Assembly (NCBI GenBank): GCA_032128415.1
Contig: JAQBGW010000125.1
Coordinates: forward strand, 1 to 64,000
From: Ga0077527 sp032128415
GTDB taxonomy: Bacteria; Pseudomonadota; Gammaproteobacteria; Burkholderiales; SG8-41
Direction of reading: 5' to 3'
DNA: 64,000 nucleotides
Part shown: positions 35,080 to 44,164 of the stretch, piece after piece
Layout of the letters: each line of letters opens with the position of its first letter
Numbering within the stretch: the first letter of the stretch is position 1
Made by a program: the position numbers and the translations under genes
The notes under the pieces: generated by a model
The model's input: the letters and a program-made list of their open reading frames with translations, nothing else
The model's database searches: none
What the model was told of the DNA's origin: nothing

Positions 35080-35616
35080 TTGAAAACCGACCAGCAAAGC
35101 CGCGCCACCGTGTGGCCGGACCAGATTTTTGAGGTGCTGAAAAACACCGGCGTCACCCAGGTCGCCTATGTGCCGGATGCCGGTCACGCCAAGCTGATCA
35201 ACCGCTGCCACGCCGAGAAATCCATGCGCACCGTCGTGCTGACCACCGAGGAAGAAGGTGTCGCGATGATGGCCGGTGCGTGGCTGGGGGGAGCCCGCGG
35301 CGTACTGTTGTTGCAATCGAGCGGTGTCGGCAACTGCATCAATATGCTGTCGATGTTCCAGGAATGCCGGTTGCCGCTGCTGATGCTGGTCACCATGCGC
35401 GGCGTCTGGGGTGAATTCAACCCGTGGCAGGTGCCGATGGGCGGCAGCACTTCCGCCGCGCTGGAGAATGCCGGCGTCATCGTGCATACCGTGGATCGCG
35501 CAGAAGAGATTCAGGAAACCGTCAATGCCTCCGCGCTCCTGGCTTTTCAGACCTACCGTCCGGTGGCCGTGCTGATCCAGCAACGCGTCATCGGCTTCAA
35601 GAACTGGAGCAAATGA
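35080..35616 (+). CDS. Split ThDP decarboxylase, PYR-domain (alpha) subunit
   Basis: A 178-residue protein with only the pyrimidine-binding domain of a thiamine-diphosphate enzyme. LTTEEEGVAMMAGAWLGG holds the Glu that activates ThDP and VLLLQSSGVGNCINML is typical of sulfopyruvate and phosphonopyruvate decarboxylase alpha halves. The start is TTG at 35080, with AAAGGAG six bases upstream. The PP-domain half is the next gene. The pair should decarboxylate a 2-oxo acid to an aldehyde, which the downstream aldehyde dehydrogenase could oxidise. The true substrate is open. Confidence 0.8.
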   Translation: MKTDQQSRATVWPDQIFEVLKNTGVTQVAYVPDAGHAKLINRCHAEKSMRTVVLTTEEEGVAMMAGAWLGGARGVLLLQSSGVGNCINMLSMFQECRLPLLMLVTMRGVWGEFNPWQVPMGGSTSAALENAGVIVHTVDRAEEIQETVNASALLAFQTYRPVAVLIQQRVIGFKNWSK

Positions 35617-35620
35617 AGCG

Positions 35621-35646
35621 GTGATTGGGTGATTGGTGATTGGTGA
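35621..35646. repeat. Short tandem GTGATTG repeats
   Basis: GTGATTG occurs three times plus a partial fourth copy, between the stop of the alpha-subunit gene and the start of the beta-subunit gene. A slippage-type repeat that lengthens an otherwise tight operon gap. Confidence 0.7.
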
Positions 35647-35670
35647 AAATTATGACTTTTCGGATATGAC

Positions 35671-36273
35671 ATGACAAACAATCAGAAAAAAACTGCACTC
35701 GACCGCCGCACAGTGGTGGCCGCGCTCGTCAAGGATCGCGGGGATGCGCTGGTCGTCACCGGCCTCGGTTCATCGACCTATGACGCGTATGCTGTCGGTG
35801 ACCATCCGCTGAATTTCTATTTATGGGGCGGCATGGGTGGCGCAGCCATGGTCGGTCTCGGCCTGGCCCTGGCACAACCCAAACGCCGCGTGCTGGTCAT
35901 CACCGGTGACGGCGAAATGCTGATGGGTCTGGGTGCGCTGGCCACCATCGCAGTTGAAGCACCAAAAAATCTCGCCATCGCCGTCGTCGACAACGGTCAC
36001 TATGGTGAAACCGGCATGCAGCGCGCACACACCGGACGCGGCGTCGATATCACCGGCATGGCCAAAGCAGCGGGATTCCGTTCGGCAACGACCATACGGA
36101 CAGCGGCCGCACTGAAAATATGGCTGACGACATTTCATCGCAAATCCGGCCCGGTATTCGGTGACATCAAAGTCGCCGCTGTGCCCGCACCGATGGCGTT
36201 ACCGGTACGCGATGGTACGGCGATCAAGTATCGTTTTCGTGAAGCCTTGCTTGGTCCAGCAGCATTTAAATAA
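35671..36273 (+). CDS. Split ThDP decarboxylase, PP-domain (beta) subunit
   Basis: A 200-residue protein equal to the diphosphate-binding half of a ThDP enzyme. The cofactor motif is ITGDGEMLMGLGALATIA with VVDNGHYGETG after it (the usual GDG...N pattern). It complements the alpha subunit encoded 54 bases upstream. The layout matches ComD/ComE sulfopyruvate decarboxylase and the two-domain phosphonopyruvate decarboxylase. Neighbouring aldehyde dehydrogenase, GlcG-like and Gfo/Idh/MocA genes suggest one catabolic operon. Confidence 0.82.
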   Translation: MTNNQKKTALDRRTVVAALVKDRGDALVVTGLGSSTYDAYAVGDHPLNFYLWGGMGGAAMVGLGLALAQPKRRVLVITGDGEMLMGLGALATIAVEAPKNLAIAVVDNGHYGETGMQRAHTGRGVDITGMAKAAGFRSATTIRTAAALKIWLTTFHRKSGPVFGDIKVAAVPAPMALPVRDGTAIKYRFREALLGPAAFK

Positions 36274-36287
36274 GTCAATAAAATCAT

Positions 36288-37787
36288 ATGGATACAAACA
36301 CCGGCACTCTGGCAAAGTATCAAATGTTCATCGGCGGCGAGTGGGTAACCGCTGCCGCCGGTGAATATTTTCCCAGCGACAATCCTTATACCGGCAAGCC
36401 CTGGGCGTCGATTCCCCGCGGCGGCGCGGCTGACGTAGCCCGCGCAGTTGAAGCCGCACACAAAGCACTGACCAGCGGCGAATGGCCGAAACTCACGGCT
36501 ACCAAACGCGGTGCACTGCTGCGCAAGCTGGGTGACCTGATCGCGGACAAATCCAAATACCTCGCCGAGCTCGAAGTGCGCGACAACGGCAAGCTGTATG
36601 CAGAAATGAGTGCGCAGACAGCCTACATGGCGCAGTGGTATTACTACTATGGCGGACTGGCGGACAAGATCGAAGGCCATGTCATCCCCAGCGACAAGCC
36701 CGACACTTTCAATTACACACGCTACGAACCGGTCGGCGTCGTTGCCTGCATCATTCCCTGGAATTCGCCACTGCTGCTGGCGGCGTGGAAACTGGCACCC
36801 GCCCTGGCCGCCGGCAACACCGTGGTACTGAAGCCGTCGGAATACACTTCGGCCTCGCTGCTCGAATTCATGAAGCTCGTCGAACAGGCGGGATTTCCGC
36901 CGGGCGTAGTCAATGTGGTTACCGGCTTCGGCCCCGAGGTTGGCACGCCGTTGGTCGAGCATCCCAAGGTGGCCAAAATCGCCTTCACCGGCTCGGACGC
37001 CACCGGCCAGCGCATCTACGAAGCAGCGGCGAAAGGCCTCAAGCGCGTCAGCATGGAACTCGGCGGCAAGTCACCCAACATCGTGTTCGAGGATGCGCAA
37101 CTCGACAACGCCGTCAAAGGCGTGATCTCCGGCATCTTTGCTGCCACCGGCCAGACCTGCATCGCCGGCTCGCGGCTGCTGGTGCAGCAATCCATCCACG
37201 ACCAGTTCGTGGAGAAACTGGTGGCCTTCGCCAGGACCGCAAAAATGGGCGACCCCATGAACATGGATACCCAGGTCGGCCCGGTCACCAATCCGCCGCA
37301 GTTTGAAAAGATATTGAAATACATGGAGATCGCCAAAGGTGAAGGCGCCAAGGCCGTCCTCGGTGGCAGCAAAGCCGTGCGCCCCGAATGCGGCAACGGC
37401 TGGTTCGTCGAACCGACGATCTACACCGGTGTAAAAAACTCGATGCGCATCGCGCAGGAAGAAGTATTCGGTCCCGTGCTGTCGGTCATTCCATTCAAGG
37501 ATGAAGAAGAAGCCATCGCCATCGGCAACGATGTGGTGTTCGGACTCGCTGCCGGCGTGTGGACGCAAAACATGCGCCGCGCGTTCACCATGGCTGAAAA
37601 ACTCCAGGCCGGCACAGTGTGGATCAATACCTACCGTGCAGTGTCTTACCTGTCGCCGTTCGGCGGCTACAAGCGCTCAGGCATTGGCCGCGAGAGCGGC
37701 CAGGAAATGATCAAGGAATATCTGCAGACCAAGAGCGTGTGGATCTCCACCGCCACCGAAGTGCCCAATCCTTTCGTCATGCGTTGA
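36288..37787 (+). CDS. NAD(P)-dependent aldehyde dehydrogenase
   Basis: A 499-residue ALDH superfamily enzyme with Asn159 (PWNS), Glu257 (MELGGKSP) and the nucleophile Cys291 (GQTCIAGS); every catalytic residue is present. It oxidises an aldehyde to an acid, here most likely the aldehyde produced by the ThDP decarboxylase encoded just upstream (14-base gap). The end PFGGYKRSGIGRESG is typical of the betaine-aldehyde and hydroxymuconic-semialdehyde branch. Specificity cannot be assigned. Confidence 0.92.
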   Translation: MDTNTGTLAKYQMFIGGEWVTAAAGEYFPSDNPYTGKPWASIPRGGAADVARAVEAAHKALTSGEWPKLTATKRGALLRKLGDLIADKSKYLAELEVRDNGKLYAEMSAQTAYMAQWYYYYGGLADKIEGHVIPSDKPDTFNYTRYEPVGVVACIIPWNSPLLLAAWKLAPALAAGNTVVLKPSEYTSASLLEFMKLVEQAGFPPGVVNVVTGFGPEVGTPLVEHPKVAKIAFTGSDATGQRIYEAAAKGLKRVSMELGGKSPNIVFEDAQLDNAVKGVISGIFAATGQTCIAGSRLLVQQSIHDQFVEKLVAFARTAKMGDPMNMDTQVGPVTNPPQFEKILKYMEIAKGEGAKAVLGGSKAVRPECGNGWFVEPTIYTGVKNSMRIAQEEVFGPVLSVIPFKDEEEAIAIGNDVVFGLAAGVWTQNMRRAFTMAEKLQAGTVWINTYRAVSYLSPFGGYKRSGIGRESGQEMIKEYLQTKSVWISTATEVPNPFVMR

Positions 37788-37850
37788 GTCGATTCGGGAT
37801 TAGCGTCACAATCGGACGCACGGCCCATTTTAATTTACAGGAGTGCAGCA

Positions 37851-38303
37851 ATGACGTACGTAGCAGACAGCAAGCGCCTGACGCTCGCCGGTGCAAAAAA
37901 AATGATGGAAACCGCAACGGATATGGCCCGCAAAGCCAATGTAGCCATCTCGGTCGCCATTGCCGATGCCGGCGGACACATGATTCTTCTGGAACGCATG
38001 GACGGCGGGCGCTTTCATACCGTGCATTCCTCAACCACCAAGGCCGCGTGCGCCGCATCGAACAAGCGCCCCACTACAGCCAAGGGAGCAGCCGGACAGA
38101 CTCTGGATACCGCACACGCCATCGGCCTGGCCCTGGCGGCCGGCCCGGAACGCTGGACGGCGATGGAAGGCGGCTATCCGGTGATCATCGACGGCGAATG
38201 TATCGGCGGTATCGGCGTCAGCGGTGGCAATTGGGAGTTCGACGACAACACGGCGCGCTCTGCAGTTGAAGCGATCGGCGCGAGCTGGAAAATCGATAAG
38301 TAA
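37851..38303 (+). CDS. GlcG/HbpS family protein
   Basis: A 150-residue protein of the GlcG/HbpS (DUF336) family: VAISVAIADAGGHMILLERMDG in the first half and GGYPVIIDGECIGGIGVSGG in the second. HbpS of Streptomyces binds haem, but most members stand in catabolic operons for glycolate or propanediol with undefined roles. No signal peptide. Start supported by CAGGAG upstream. Probably part of the 35080-42360 operon. Confidence 0.82.
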   Translation: MTYVADSKRLTLAGAKKMMETATDMARKANVAISVAIADAGGHMILLERMDGGRFHTVHSSTTKAACAASNKRPTTAKGAAGQTLDTAHAIGLALAAGPERWTAMEGGYPVIIDGECIGGIGVSGGNWEFDDNTARSAVEAIGASWKIDK

Positions 38304-38337
38304 CTACTGAAATATTCACGATGAAGGATGATCAGGA

Positions 38338-39345
38338 ATGGCTGCAACACCGCTGAAGGTTGGCTGTCTGGGCATGGGCTGGTGGTCGGATGTACTGGCC
38401 GACGCCATGCAGCGCTCGGGCAAGTTTGAAATAGTGACTTGTTTCACCCGCTCGGCGGACAAGCGGCGTGCATTCGCCGCCAAATACGGGTGCGCTGAAG
38501 CGCCCAGCTATGAGGCGATGCTGGCCGACCGTTCGGTCGCAGCCATTATCAATACCACCCCCAATAACGTACATCTGGAGACCACGCGTGCTGCAGCGCA
38601 GGCCGGCAAGCATGTCTTTCTGGATAAACCCATTGCCAACACCGTGAGCGACGCCAAGGCGCTGACCACCGCCTGCCGCGCTGCCAAAGTGGTGCTCGCG
38701 CTGGGTTACCAGCGGCGCAAAGAAAGCCATTTCCGCTGGGTGCGTAAACAGATCGACGACGGCGTATTCGGCAAAATGGTCAATGCTGAAGCCAACATCA
38801 GCCGTGATCGTCTGGGCAAAATAGACCTCAACTCCTGGCGCTACACGGCTGCCGGCATGCCCGGCGGCGTCATGCTGCAGATCGGCATCCACTACGCCGA
38901 CGTGCTGACTTATCTGATGGGACCGATACGCAGCGTCAGCGGCAACCTCGCGCAACTGGTGCTGCCCGGTGACAATCCGGACGTAGCCAGCCTGCTCTTT
39001 GAACATGACAACGGCGCACTATCGACGCTGAACGCAAGCTATGCATCGGCCTCGGAGTATTACCAGATGAACGTTTATGGCAAGGAAGCCAGCGCCTATT
39101 ACGATCTGCATCAGGGGCTGCGTTTTCTCAAGCGCGGCGCCACGCGCTCCGAACCGATTACCTGCCCAGTTAATGACGCCATCGTTGATGAACTGGACGA
39201 GTTTGTTGCCGCAGTGCGTGGAGAGTGTCACCCTGAGATGGACGGCGAAAAAAGCACACATTCCCTCGCCGTGCTGCTGGCCGGCATCAAATCTGCGCGT
39301 GAAGGCCGGCGCGTTGAGGTGGCTGAAATCATCGGGGACGAATAA
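38338..39345 (+). CDS. Gfo/Idh/MocA family oxidoreductase
   Basis: A 335-residue NAD(P)-dependent dehydrogenase. A Rossmann domain (LKVGCLGMGWWSDVLADAM) is followed by FLDKPIANTVSDAK, the usual E/D-K-P motif, and a C-terminal alpha/beta domain with GGVMLQIGIHYADVLTYLMG containing the catalytic His region. Typical substrates are sugars, inositols and hydroxy acids. It lies between the GlcG-like gene and a TTT operon, so it probably handles the imported compound or a downstream intermediate. Confidence 0.85.
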   Translation: MAATPLKVGCLGMGWWSDVLADAMQRSGKFEIVTCFTRSADKRRAFAAKYGCAEAPSYEAMLADRSVAAIINTTPNNVHLETTRAAAQAGKHVFLDKPIANTVSDAKALTTACRAAKVVLALGYQRRKESHFRWVRKQIDDGVFGKMVNAEANISRDRLGKIDLNSWRYTAAGMPGGVMLQIGIHYADVLTYLMGPIRSVSGNLAQLVLPGDNPDVASLLFEHDNGALSTLNASYASASEYYQMNVYGKEASAYYDLHQGLRFLKRGATRSEPITCPVNDAIVDELDEFVAAVRGECHPEMDGEKSTHSLAVLLAGIKSAREGRRVEVAEIIGDE

Positions 39346-39428
39346 TGCACATCCCGGCAATGCACATCCTGACAACATGGTTCCACGCAGAATCAAGAGA
39401 TGCACAACACAACCCAAGGAGGAAAGAG

Positions 39429-40403
39429 ATGAAAATGCAAAATTCATTCATGCAGACAATTTACCGTACGCTCGCCATCGCAACTACTGCTGCAGCGATG
39501 ACCATCACACCGGCCGGCGCGGCAGAATTTCCGGAACAACCGGTGGAAATGACCGTGCTCTTCGGCGGTTCCAGCGCAACCATTGCGCAGGTACTGGCCG
39601 ATGCCATGGGCAAGCAGCTCGGCGTGGCAGTGGCCGCCGTCAGTCGCACTGGTGCGGGCGGCGCAGTAGGTTATTCGTATGTCAAATCCACGCCAGCAAA
39701 CGGCTACAACATTGTGTGGAATTCCAATTCCATCAGCACCGCCCATCACAACGGCAACATGGCCTTTGACTACAAGGCTTTCGACCCGGTGGCGCGCGTC
39801 GGCATGGAAGTGCCGGCACTGGCTGTTCGCACTGAATCAGGCTGGAAAAACCTGCAGGAATTTGCTGCGGCGGCCAAGAAACAAAAAATGAAAGTCGGCA
39901 TTTCCGGGCGCGGCTCGTTCACGCATCTGGCTTCGGCCGCATTGTTCGACAAACTCGGTGTAGAGGTCATTTACGTGCCTTACGGCAAGGGCAGCGCTCC
40001 AGTCGAGCTGCTTGCCGGTCGTGTCGACGCTGCACTGCAATGGCCTTCTCAGTTCAAGGCGCAGGCTGATGCCGGTCAACTGCGCGTCATTGCAGTGACC
40101 AGCACCTCGCGCGTGCCGCTCATGCCGGATGTACAGACCGCCAAGGAACAAGGCTTTGACGTGGATGTCGTCATGTGGCGTGGTATCGCCACCCCCAAGG
40201 GCACACCAAAAGATGCCATCGCCAAACTTGAAGACGCTATCAAGAAAGCCGTCACCAGCGCGGAATTCAAGGAGCGCAGCGCCAAGCTCGGCTTTGAACC
40301 CTCGTTCCTGTCGGCCGCAGATTTTGGCAATGTTATTGCTGCGGATGACGCCACTATCTCCAAATTGATGGGACAGCTCGGGCTTAAGAAAAAGAAAAAA
40401 TAA
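39429..40403 (+). CDS. Bug-family periplasmic substrate-binding protein
   Basis: A 324-residue receptor with a signal peptide ending GAA (about residue 30) and Bug features: EFPEQPVEMTVLFGG, VSRTGAGGAVGYSYVKSTPA and GKGSAPVELLAGRVDAALQWPSQF. Start: ATG at 39429 with AAGGAGGAAA upstream. Its stop overlaps the start of tctB by one base, so bug-tctB-tctA are translated together. The order differs from the minus-strand TTT operon (tctB-tctA-bug), which argues against a recent copy. Ligand unknown. Confidence 0.9.
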   Translation: MKMQNSFMQTIYRTLAIATTAAAMTITPAGAAEFPEQPVEMTVLFGGSSATIAQVLADAMGKQLGVAVAAVSRTGAGGAVGYSYVKSTPANGYNIVWNSNSISTAHHNGNMAFDYKAFDPVARVGMEVPALAVRTESGWKNLQEFAAAAKKQKMKVGISGRGSFTHLASAALFDKLGVEVIYVPYGKGSAPVELLAGRVDAALQWPSQFKAQADAGQLRVIAVTSTSRVPLMPDVQTAKEQGFDVDVVMWRGIATPKGTPKDAIAKLEDAIKKAVTSAEFKERSAKLGFEPSFLSAADFGNVIAADDATISKLMGQLGLKKKKK

Positions 40404-40873
40404 TGCGCCTGGACCGCTGGCTGGGGCCCTGCGTTGCGCTGTTGGCCCTGGGCTGGTTGTGGTTGTCTTTCACCTACATCCCCGCGGCCCGGGTTGAGGG
40501 AGAACCCGGGCCGCGGGCATTCCCCATTGTGCTGGGCGCGACACTGCTCGGGCTGGGTGTCCTGATCAGTATTGGTGCATGGTGGCGCAGTCCCCGCAAG
40601 ATGCCTGCCGTCGCTGTTAAAGCCATCTCCAGCCGGGAAGCATTCATAGTCGGCGGCATATTTTCGTTGCTGATGCTCTACGCGTACGTCATGGAAAATC
40701 TGGGATTTCTGATTGCCACGCCGATGGCGATACTGCTTGCCATGAGCGGACTGCTCGGCATGCGCGAATGGCGCTTCATGCTGATATTCGCCTCCAGTGT
40801 CACTGCCGTCTGCTGGGTGTTTTTCGTCAAGCTGCTGGAGGCACCATTACCTCGCGGATTGTGGCTGATGTGA
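40403..40873 (+). CDS. tctB: TTT transporter small membrane subunit (TctB)
   Basis: A 156-residue protein with four predicted helices. GEPGPRAFPIVLGATLLGLGV matches the conserved TctB periplasmic entry, and the end FFVKLLEAPLPRGLWLM is family-typical. It starts inside the stop codon of the Bug gene (TAATG) and precedes tctA by 14 bases. Confidence 0.88.
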   Translation: MRLDRWLGPCVALLALGWLWLSFTYIPAARVEGEPGPRAFPIVLGATLLGLGVLISIGAWWRSPRKMPAVAVKAISSREAFIVGGIFSLLMLYAYVMENLGFLIATPMAILLAMSGLLGMREWRFMLIFASSVTAVCWVFFVKLLEAPLPRGLWLM

Positions 40874-40887
40874 TGCCGGAGCCTTGA

Positions 40888-42360
40888 TTGGACACGCTTG
40901 CACAAGCCTTCTCTGCAGCACTGACCCTGCAAGCTATCGGCGCTACCGTACTGGGTACGGTCATCGGGCTGTTTTTCGGGTCCATCCCCGGTCTGACGTT
41001 TTCCATGGCGCTCGCGTTGATGCTGCCTTTTACGTTCAGTATGTCGCAGACTCCGGCACTGGCGTTGCTGCTGGGAGTTTATGTCGGCGGTATGACCGGC
41101 GGTTCGGTATCGGCGATTCTGCTCGGCATCCCCGGCACCCCCTCGGCCGCCGCCACCGTATTCGATGGGCATCCCATGGCGCAAAAGGGAGAGGCTGGGG
41201 TGGCGCTCGGCGCGGCGGTCATCGCTTCCACTTTCGGTGGCTTGTTCAGTCTGGTGGTCATGATGCTGCTGCTGGAGCAGGTTGCTGCCGTCGCCATCAA
41301 GTTCGGCCCCGCAGAAATTTTTGCTCTTGTATTGTTCGGTCTGTCGACGATCTGCGGCATGGCCGAGCGCTCGCTGACACGCGGCCTCATTGCCGGTGTG
41401 CTGGGATTGATGCTGATGATCATCGGTCTCGACGAACTCGACGGCGTCGCCCGCCTGACTTTCGGCACCGTGCAGTTGCAGCAAGGCGTGAATCTCCTGG
41501 TCGCCATGATCGGCCTGTTTGCCATACCGCAAGTCATCACGACATTTCTCAATCACGGTCGCGTGAAATCGCTGGAGATTCCATCCGATGTGCGCGCCAG
41601 TTTGCCAAGTCTGCGTCAGCTCAAGGAACATTTTTGGCTGATGGTGCGCTGTGCCGGTATCGGCACCGGCATCGGCGCGATACCGGGAACCGGCGGACCG
41701 ATTGCCGCTTTTCTGGCCTATGACCATGCACGTCGCTTCAGCAAGCGCCCCGGAGGATTCGGCAAAGGCGAACTCGCCGGCGTCATCGCACCCGAGACCG
41801 CCAACAACGCGGTAACCGGCGGCACCATGATTCCGTTACTCAGTCTGGGAATTCCGGGGGATCCTGCTACCGCAGTCATCCTCGGCGGACTGCTGCTGCA
41901 TGGACTGCAACCGGGCCCCATGCTGTTCCGCACCCACCTGTCGGCCATCTACGCCCTCTACATCGCCATCGTGCTGGCCTACGTCGTGATTCTGGTTGTG
42001 CAGATCTGGGGGATACGCGTATTCGTGCGCGTACTGCGCGTGCCGCCACACCTGCTGGCGGTGTGCATCATTGTGATGTGTGTGCTGGGTTCCTACGCGA
42101 TCCGCAATTCGATCTTCGACGTCTACCTGATGGGCGTCATGGGTCTGCTGGGTTATTTCCTGCAGCGCATTCACATACCCATTGCGCCGGTAGTGCTGGG
42201 CCTGGTCCTGGGTGAAACGCTGGAAAATCAGTACCGCACTGCGTTGATTCTCAGCGAAGGCAGCCATGCGATATTCATGGATAGCGGAGTGGCGGTGCTG
42301 TTCTTCGCCATCACCGCGCTGACGCTGGGCCTCCAGCTCCGATCGTCGCTACGGAAGTAA
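40888..42360 (+). CDS. tctA: TTT transporter large membrane subunit (TctA)
   Basis: A 490-residue membrane protein with GLFFGSIPGLTFSMALALMLPFTF, YVGGMTGGSVSAILLGIPGTPSA and the second-half pair TGIGAIPGTGGPIAAFLAYDHA and PETANNAVTGGTMIPLLSLGIPGD. The internal duplication of the GIxPGxG motif is the TctA hallmark. The start is read as TTG at 40888 with CCGGAG upstream. Last gene of the + strand catabolic block, closed by a strong terminator. Confidence 0.92.
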   Translation: MDTLAQAFSAALTLQAIGATVLGTVIGLFFGSIPGLTFSMALALMLPFTFSMSQTPALALLLGVYVGGMTGGSVSAILLGIPGTPSAAATVFDGHPMAQKGEAGVALGAAVIASTFGGLFSLVVMMLLLEQVAAVAIKFGPAEIFALVLFGLSTICGMAERSLTRGLIAGVLGLMLMIIGLDELDGVARLTFGTVQLQQGVNLLVAMIGLFAIPQVITTFLNHGRVKSLEIPSDVRASLPSLRQLKEHFWLMVRCAGIGTGIGAIPGTGGPIAAFLAYDHARRFSKRPGGFGKGELAGVIAPETANNAVTGGTMIPLLSLGIPGDPATAVILGGLLLHGLQPGPMLFRTHLSAIYALYIAIVLAYVVILVVQIWGIRVFVRVLRVPPHLLAVCIIVMCVLGSYAIRNSIFDVYLMGVMGLLGYFLQRIHIPIAPVVLGLVLGETLENQYRTALILSEGSHAIFMDSGVAVLFFAITALTLGLQLRSSLRK

Positions 42361-42441
42361 ACTACAGCATCCGGCGGCCACCCAAACAGCCAGCCGGAAT
42401 CGCATTGGAGCTCGCGCGCGCTGACACTGATCTGACCCAAT

Positions 42442-42469
42442 AAAAAAGGGCGCCGCAGCGCCCTTTTTT
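42442..42469. terminator. Bidirectional terminator between convergent genes
   Basis: A6GGGCGC, loop CGCA, GCGCCCT6: a symmetrical hairpin that serves both the + strand TTT operon and the minus-strand glutathione transferase gene. Confidence 0.92.
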
Positions 42470-42487
42470 GATTCCACTGCCTGCCGA

Positions 42488-43108
42488 TCACTCCGGTTTC
42501 ACAAATCCCGGCGGCAGCGTTTCCTCGAACGAGGGTCGGGTGGCAACCCCCGCCAGCCACTTGGCCAGTTTCGGTGCGCGGCTGCGCCAATCGTGGGGAT
42601 GGCGGAAATCCGTGTATTGCATGGCCACGCCCATCACGATATCGGCCAGACCGAATCGATTGCCAAGCAGAAACTCATTGCCTTCTTTCAGTGTTTTTTC
42701 GGCAAGATCAATGGCGCGGGCGATGCGTTTTTCCTCGCGTTCCATTTTTTCCGGCATCTGCTTTTCCGCGGGACGCCGTGTCTCGAGGATGCGGGCAATG
42801 CCGGCGTCGAGTATGCCCTGCCCCAGCGCCTGCCACCATTGCGATTGCCAGTAACCTGCCGGGTCACGCGGCGTAAACGATTTGCCGTCGGCATGATCCA
42901 GATAATGAACGACCAGCGTCGATTCAAACATATAGCTGTCAGTGCCTATTTCCAGCGCCGGCACCTTGGACAGTGGATTTTTAATAATCACCGGGCTGTC
43001 CTCAACCCAAGGGTCCTCGACAACGAACTCCACCGGCATGGCTTTTTCATGGATCAGCACGCGCGCCTTGCGTACGTAGGGTGAAGTGGGTGAACCGTAA
43101 AGTTTCAT
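42488..43108 (-). CDS. Glutathione S-transferase
   Basis: A 206-residue GST. The thioredoxin-like N-domain begins MKLYGSPTSPYVRK, where Ser6 or Ser9 can activate glutathione; SKVPALE and FESTLVVHYLD bind glutathione, and the helical C-domain ends in LAKWLAGVATRPSFEETLPPGF. Typical roles are detoxification or dehalogenation. Start at the ATG at 43108 with GGAGCAG upstream. It is monocistronic. Confidence 0.9.
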   Translation of the reverse strand: MKLYGSPTSPYVRKARVLIHEKAMPVEFVVEDPWVEDSPVIIKNPLSKVPALEIGTDSYMFESTLVVHYLDHADGKSFTPRDPAGYWQSQWWQALGQGILDAGIARILETRRPAEKQMPEKMEREEKRIARAIDLAEKTLKEGNEFLLGNRFGLADIVMGVAMQYTDFRHPHDWRSRAPKLAKWLAGVATRPSFEETLPPGFVKPE

Positions 43109-43261
43109 GATCAAGCTGCTCCGTCGTGGTTGGGCAAACCGTCATTCTAACAGGCCACCCGCGATGTCCTGCATTCCGCGCCAGGAATGGCGCTTTATAC
43201 GACCGATCTGCACTGTTAGACTGCCACCGAATAATCAATACTCACCTCGCATGATTCACAC

Positions 43262-44155
43262 ATGATCATTGTTACCAAACTGGGCAAAAACCTCGGCGCT
43301 CGCATCACCGGCGTCGATCTGTCCAAGCCTCTCGATGACACCACCTTTGACGCAGTCAGCCGGGCATTTTTTGAGCACGAAGTTGCGGTTTTTCCCGGAC
43401 AGACCCTGACACCCGCGCAACAGGTCGCCTTCACCAGCCGGTTCGGCACCCTGGAACACCATGTCCGCAAGGAGGCGCGGCTCTCCGATCATCCGGAGAT
43501 GTTCATCCTGTCGAATAAACTCGACGCAGAAGGAAAAGCCATCGGTGCGCAGGATGCCGGACGCTTCTGGCACAGCGATCTTTCATACAAACGCGAACCC
43601 AGTCTGTTGTCGGCGCTGTACGCAGTCGAAATTCCGCTCAAAAACGGCAAGCCGCTCGGTGACACGCATTTCGCCAGCAGCACCGCAGCCTACGCCGCGC
43701 TGCCGGACCCCATGAAGCAGAAACTGCAGGGACTGAAGAACATCCATAGTTATCGTGATTACCGGCTCAAGAATTATGCGGCGCAACAGGATGATATGCA
43801 GCGCGGTATTCGCACTGTGCAGGAACACGCGCCGACGCCGGAGCAACTGGCCAGCGTGCCCGACATGGCCACACCGGTGGTGCGCACCCATCCCGTCACC
43901 GGACGCCGCGGACTCTTTGTCAACGAGGGACACACCTCGCACATGGCCGATATGCCGCACGAAGAAGGCGATGCCCTGCTCCGGCAACTCTACGCCCACA
44001 TCATCCAGCCTGAGTTTGTTTACACCCATCACTGGGCGCCTGGCGATCTGCTGATGTGGGACAACATCGCCGTACAGCACAAAGCCACGTTCGACTACGA
44101 CCCGCTGCCACGCCTGCTCTATCGCACAACTGTGCGCGGCCCGACAGTCAACTGA
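43262..44155 (+). CDS. TauD/TfdA-family 2-oxoglutarate dioxygenase
   Basis: A 297-residue Fe(II)/2-oxoglutarate dioxygenase. The iron ligands are His104 and Asp106 in WHSDLSY plus the distal His in WDNIAVQHKATFDY; the 2-oxoglutarate Arg follows in LLYRTTVRG. The family hydroxylates taurine, 2,4-D and other acids, often to split a C-S or C-O bond. Its gene is 9 bases before the AtuA-like gene, so both likely serve one pathway. Substrate unknown. Confidence 0.9.
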   Translation: MIIVTKLGKNLGARITGVDLSKPLDDTTFDAVSRAFFEHEVAVFPGQTLTPAQQVAFTSRFGTLEHHVRKEARLSDHPEMFILSNKLDAEGKAIGAQDAGRFWHSDLSYKREPSLLSALYAVEIPLKNGKPLGDTHFASSTAAYAALPDPMKQKLQGLKNIHSYRDYRLKNYAAQQDDMQRGIRTVQEHAPTPEQLASVPDMATPVVRTHPVTGRRGLFVNEGHTSHMADMPHEEGDALLRQLYAHIIQPEFVYTHHWAPGDLLMWDNIAVQHKATFDYDPLPRLLYRTTVRGPTVN

Positions 44156-44164
44156 GGCGACCCT

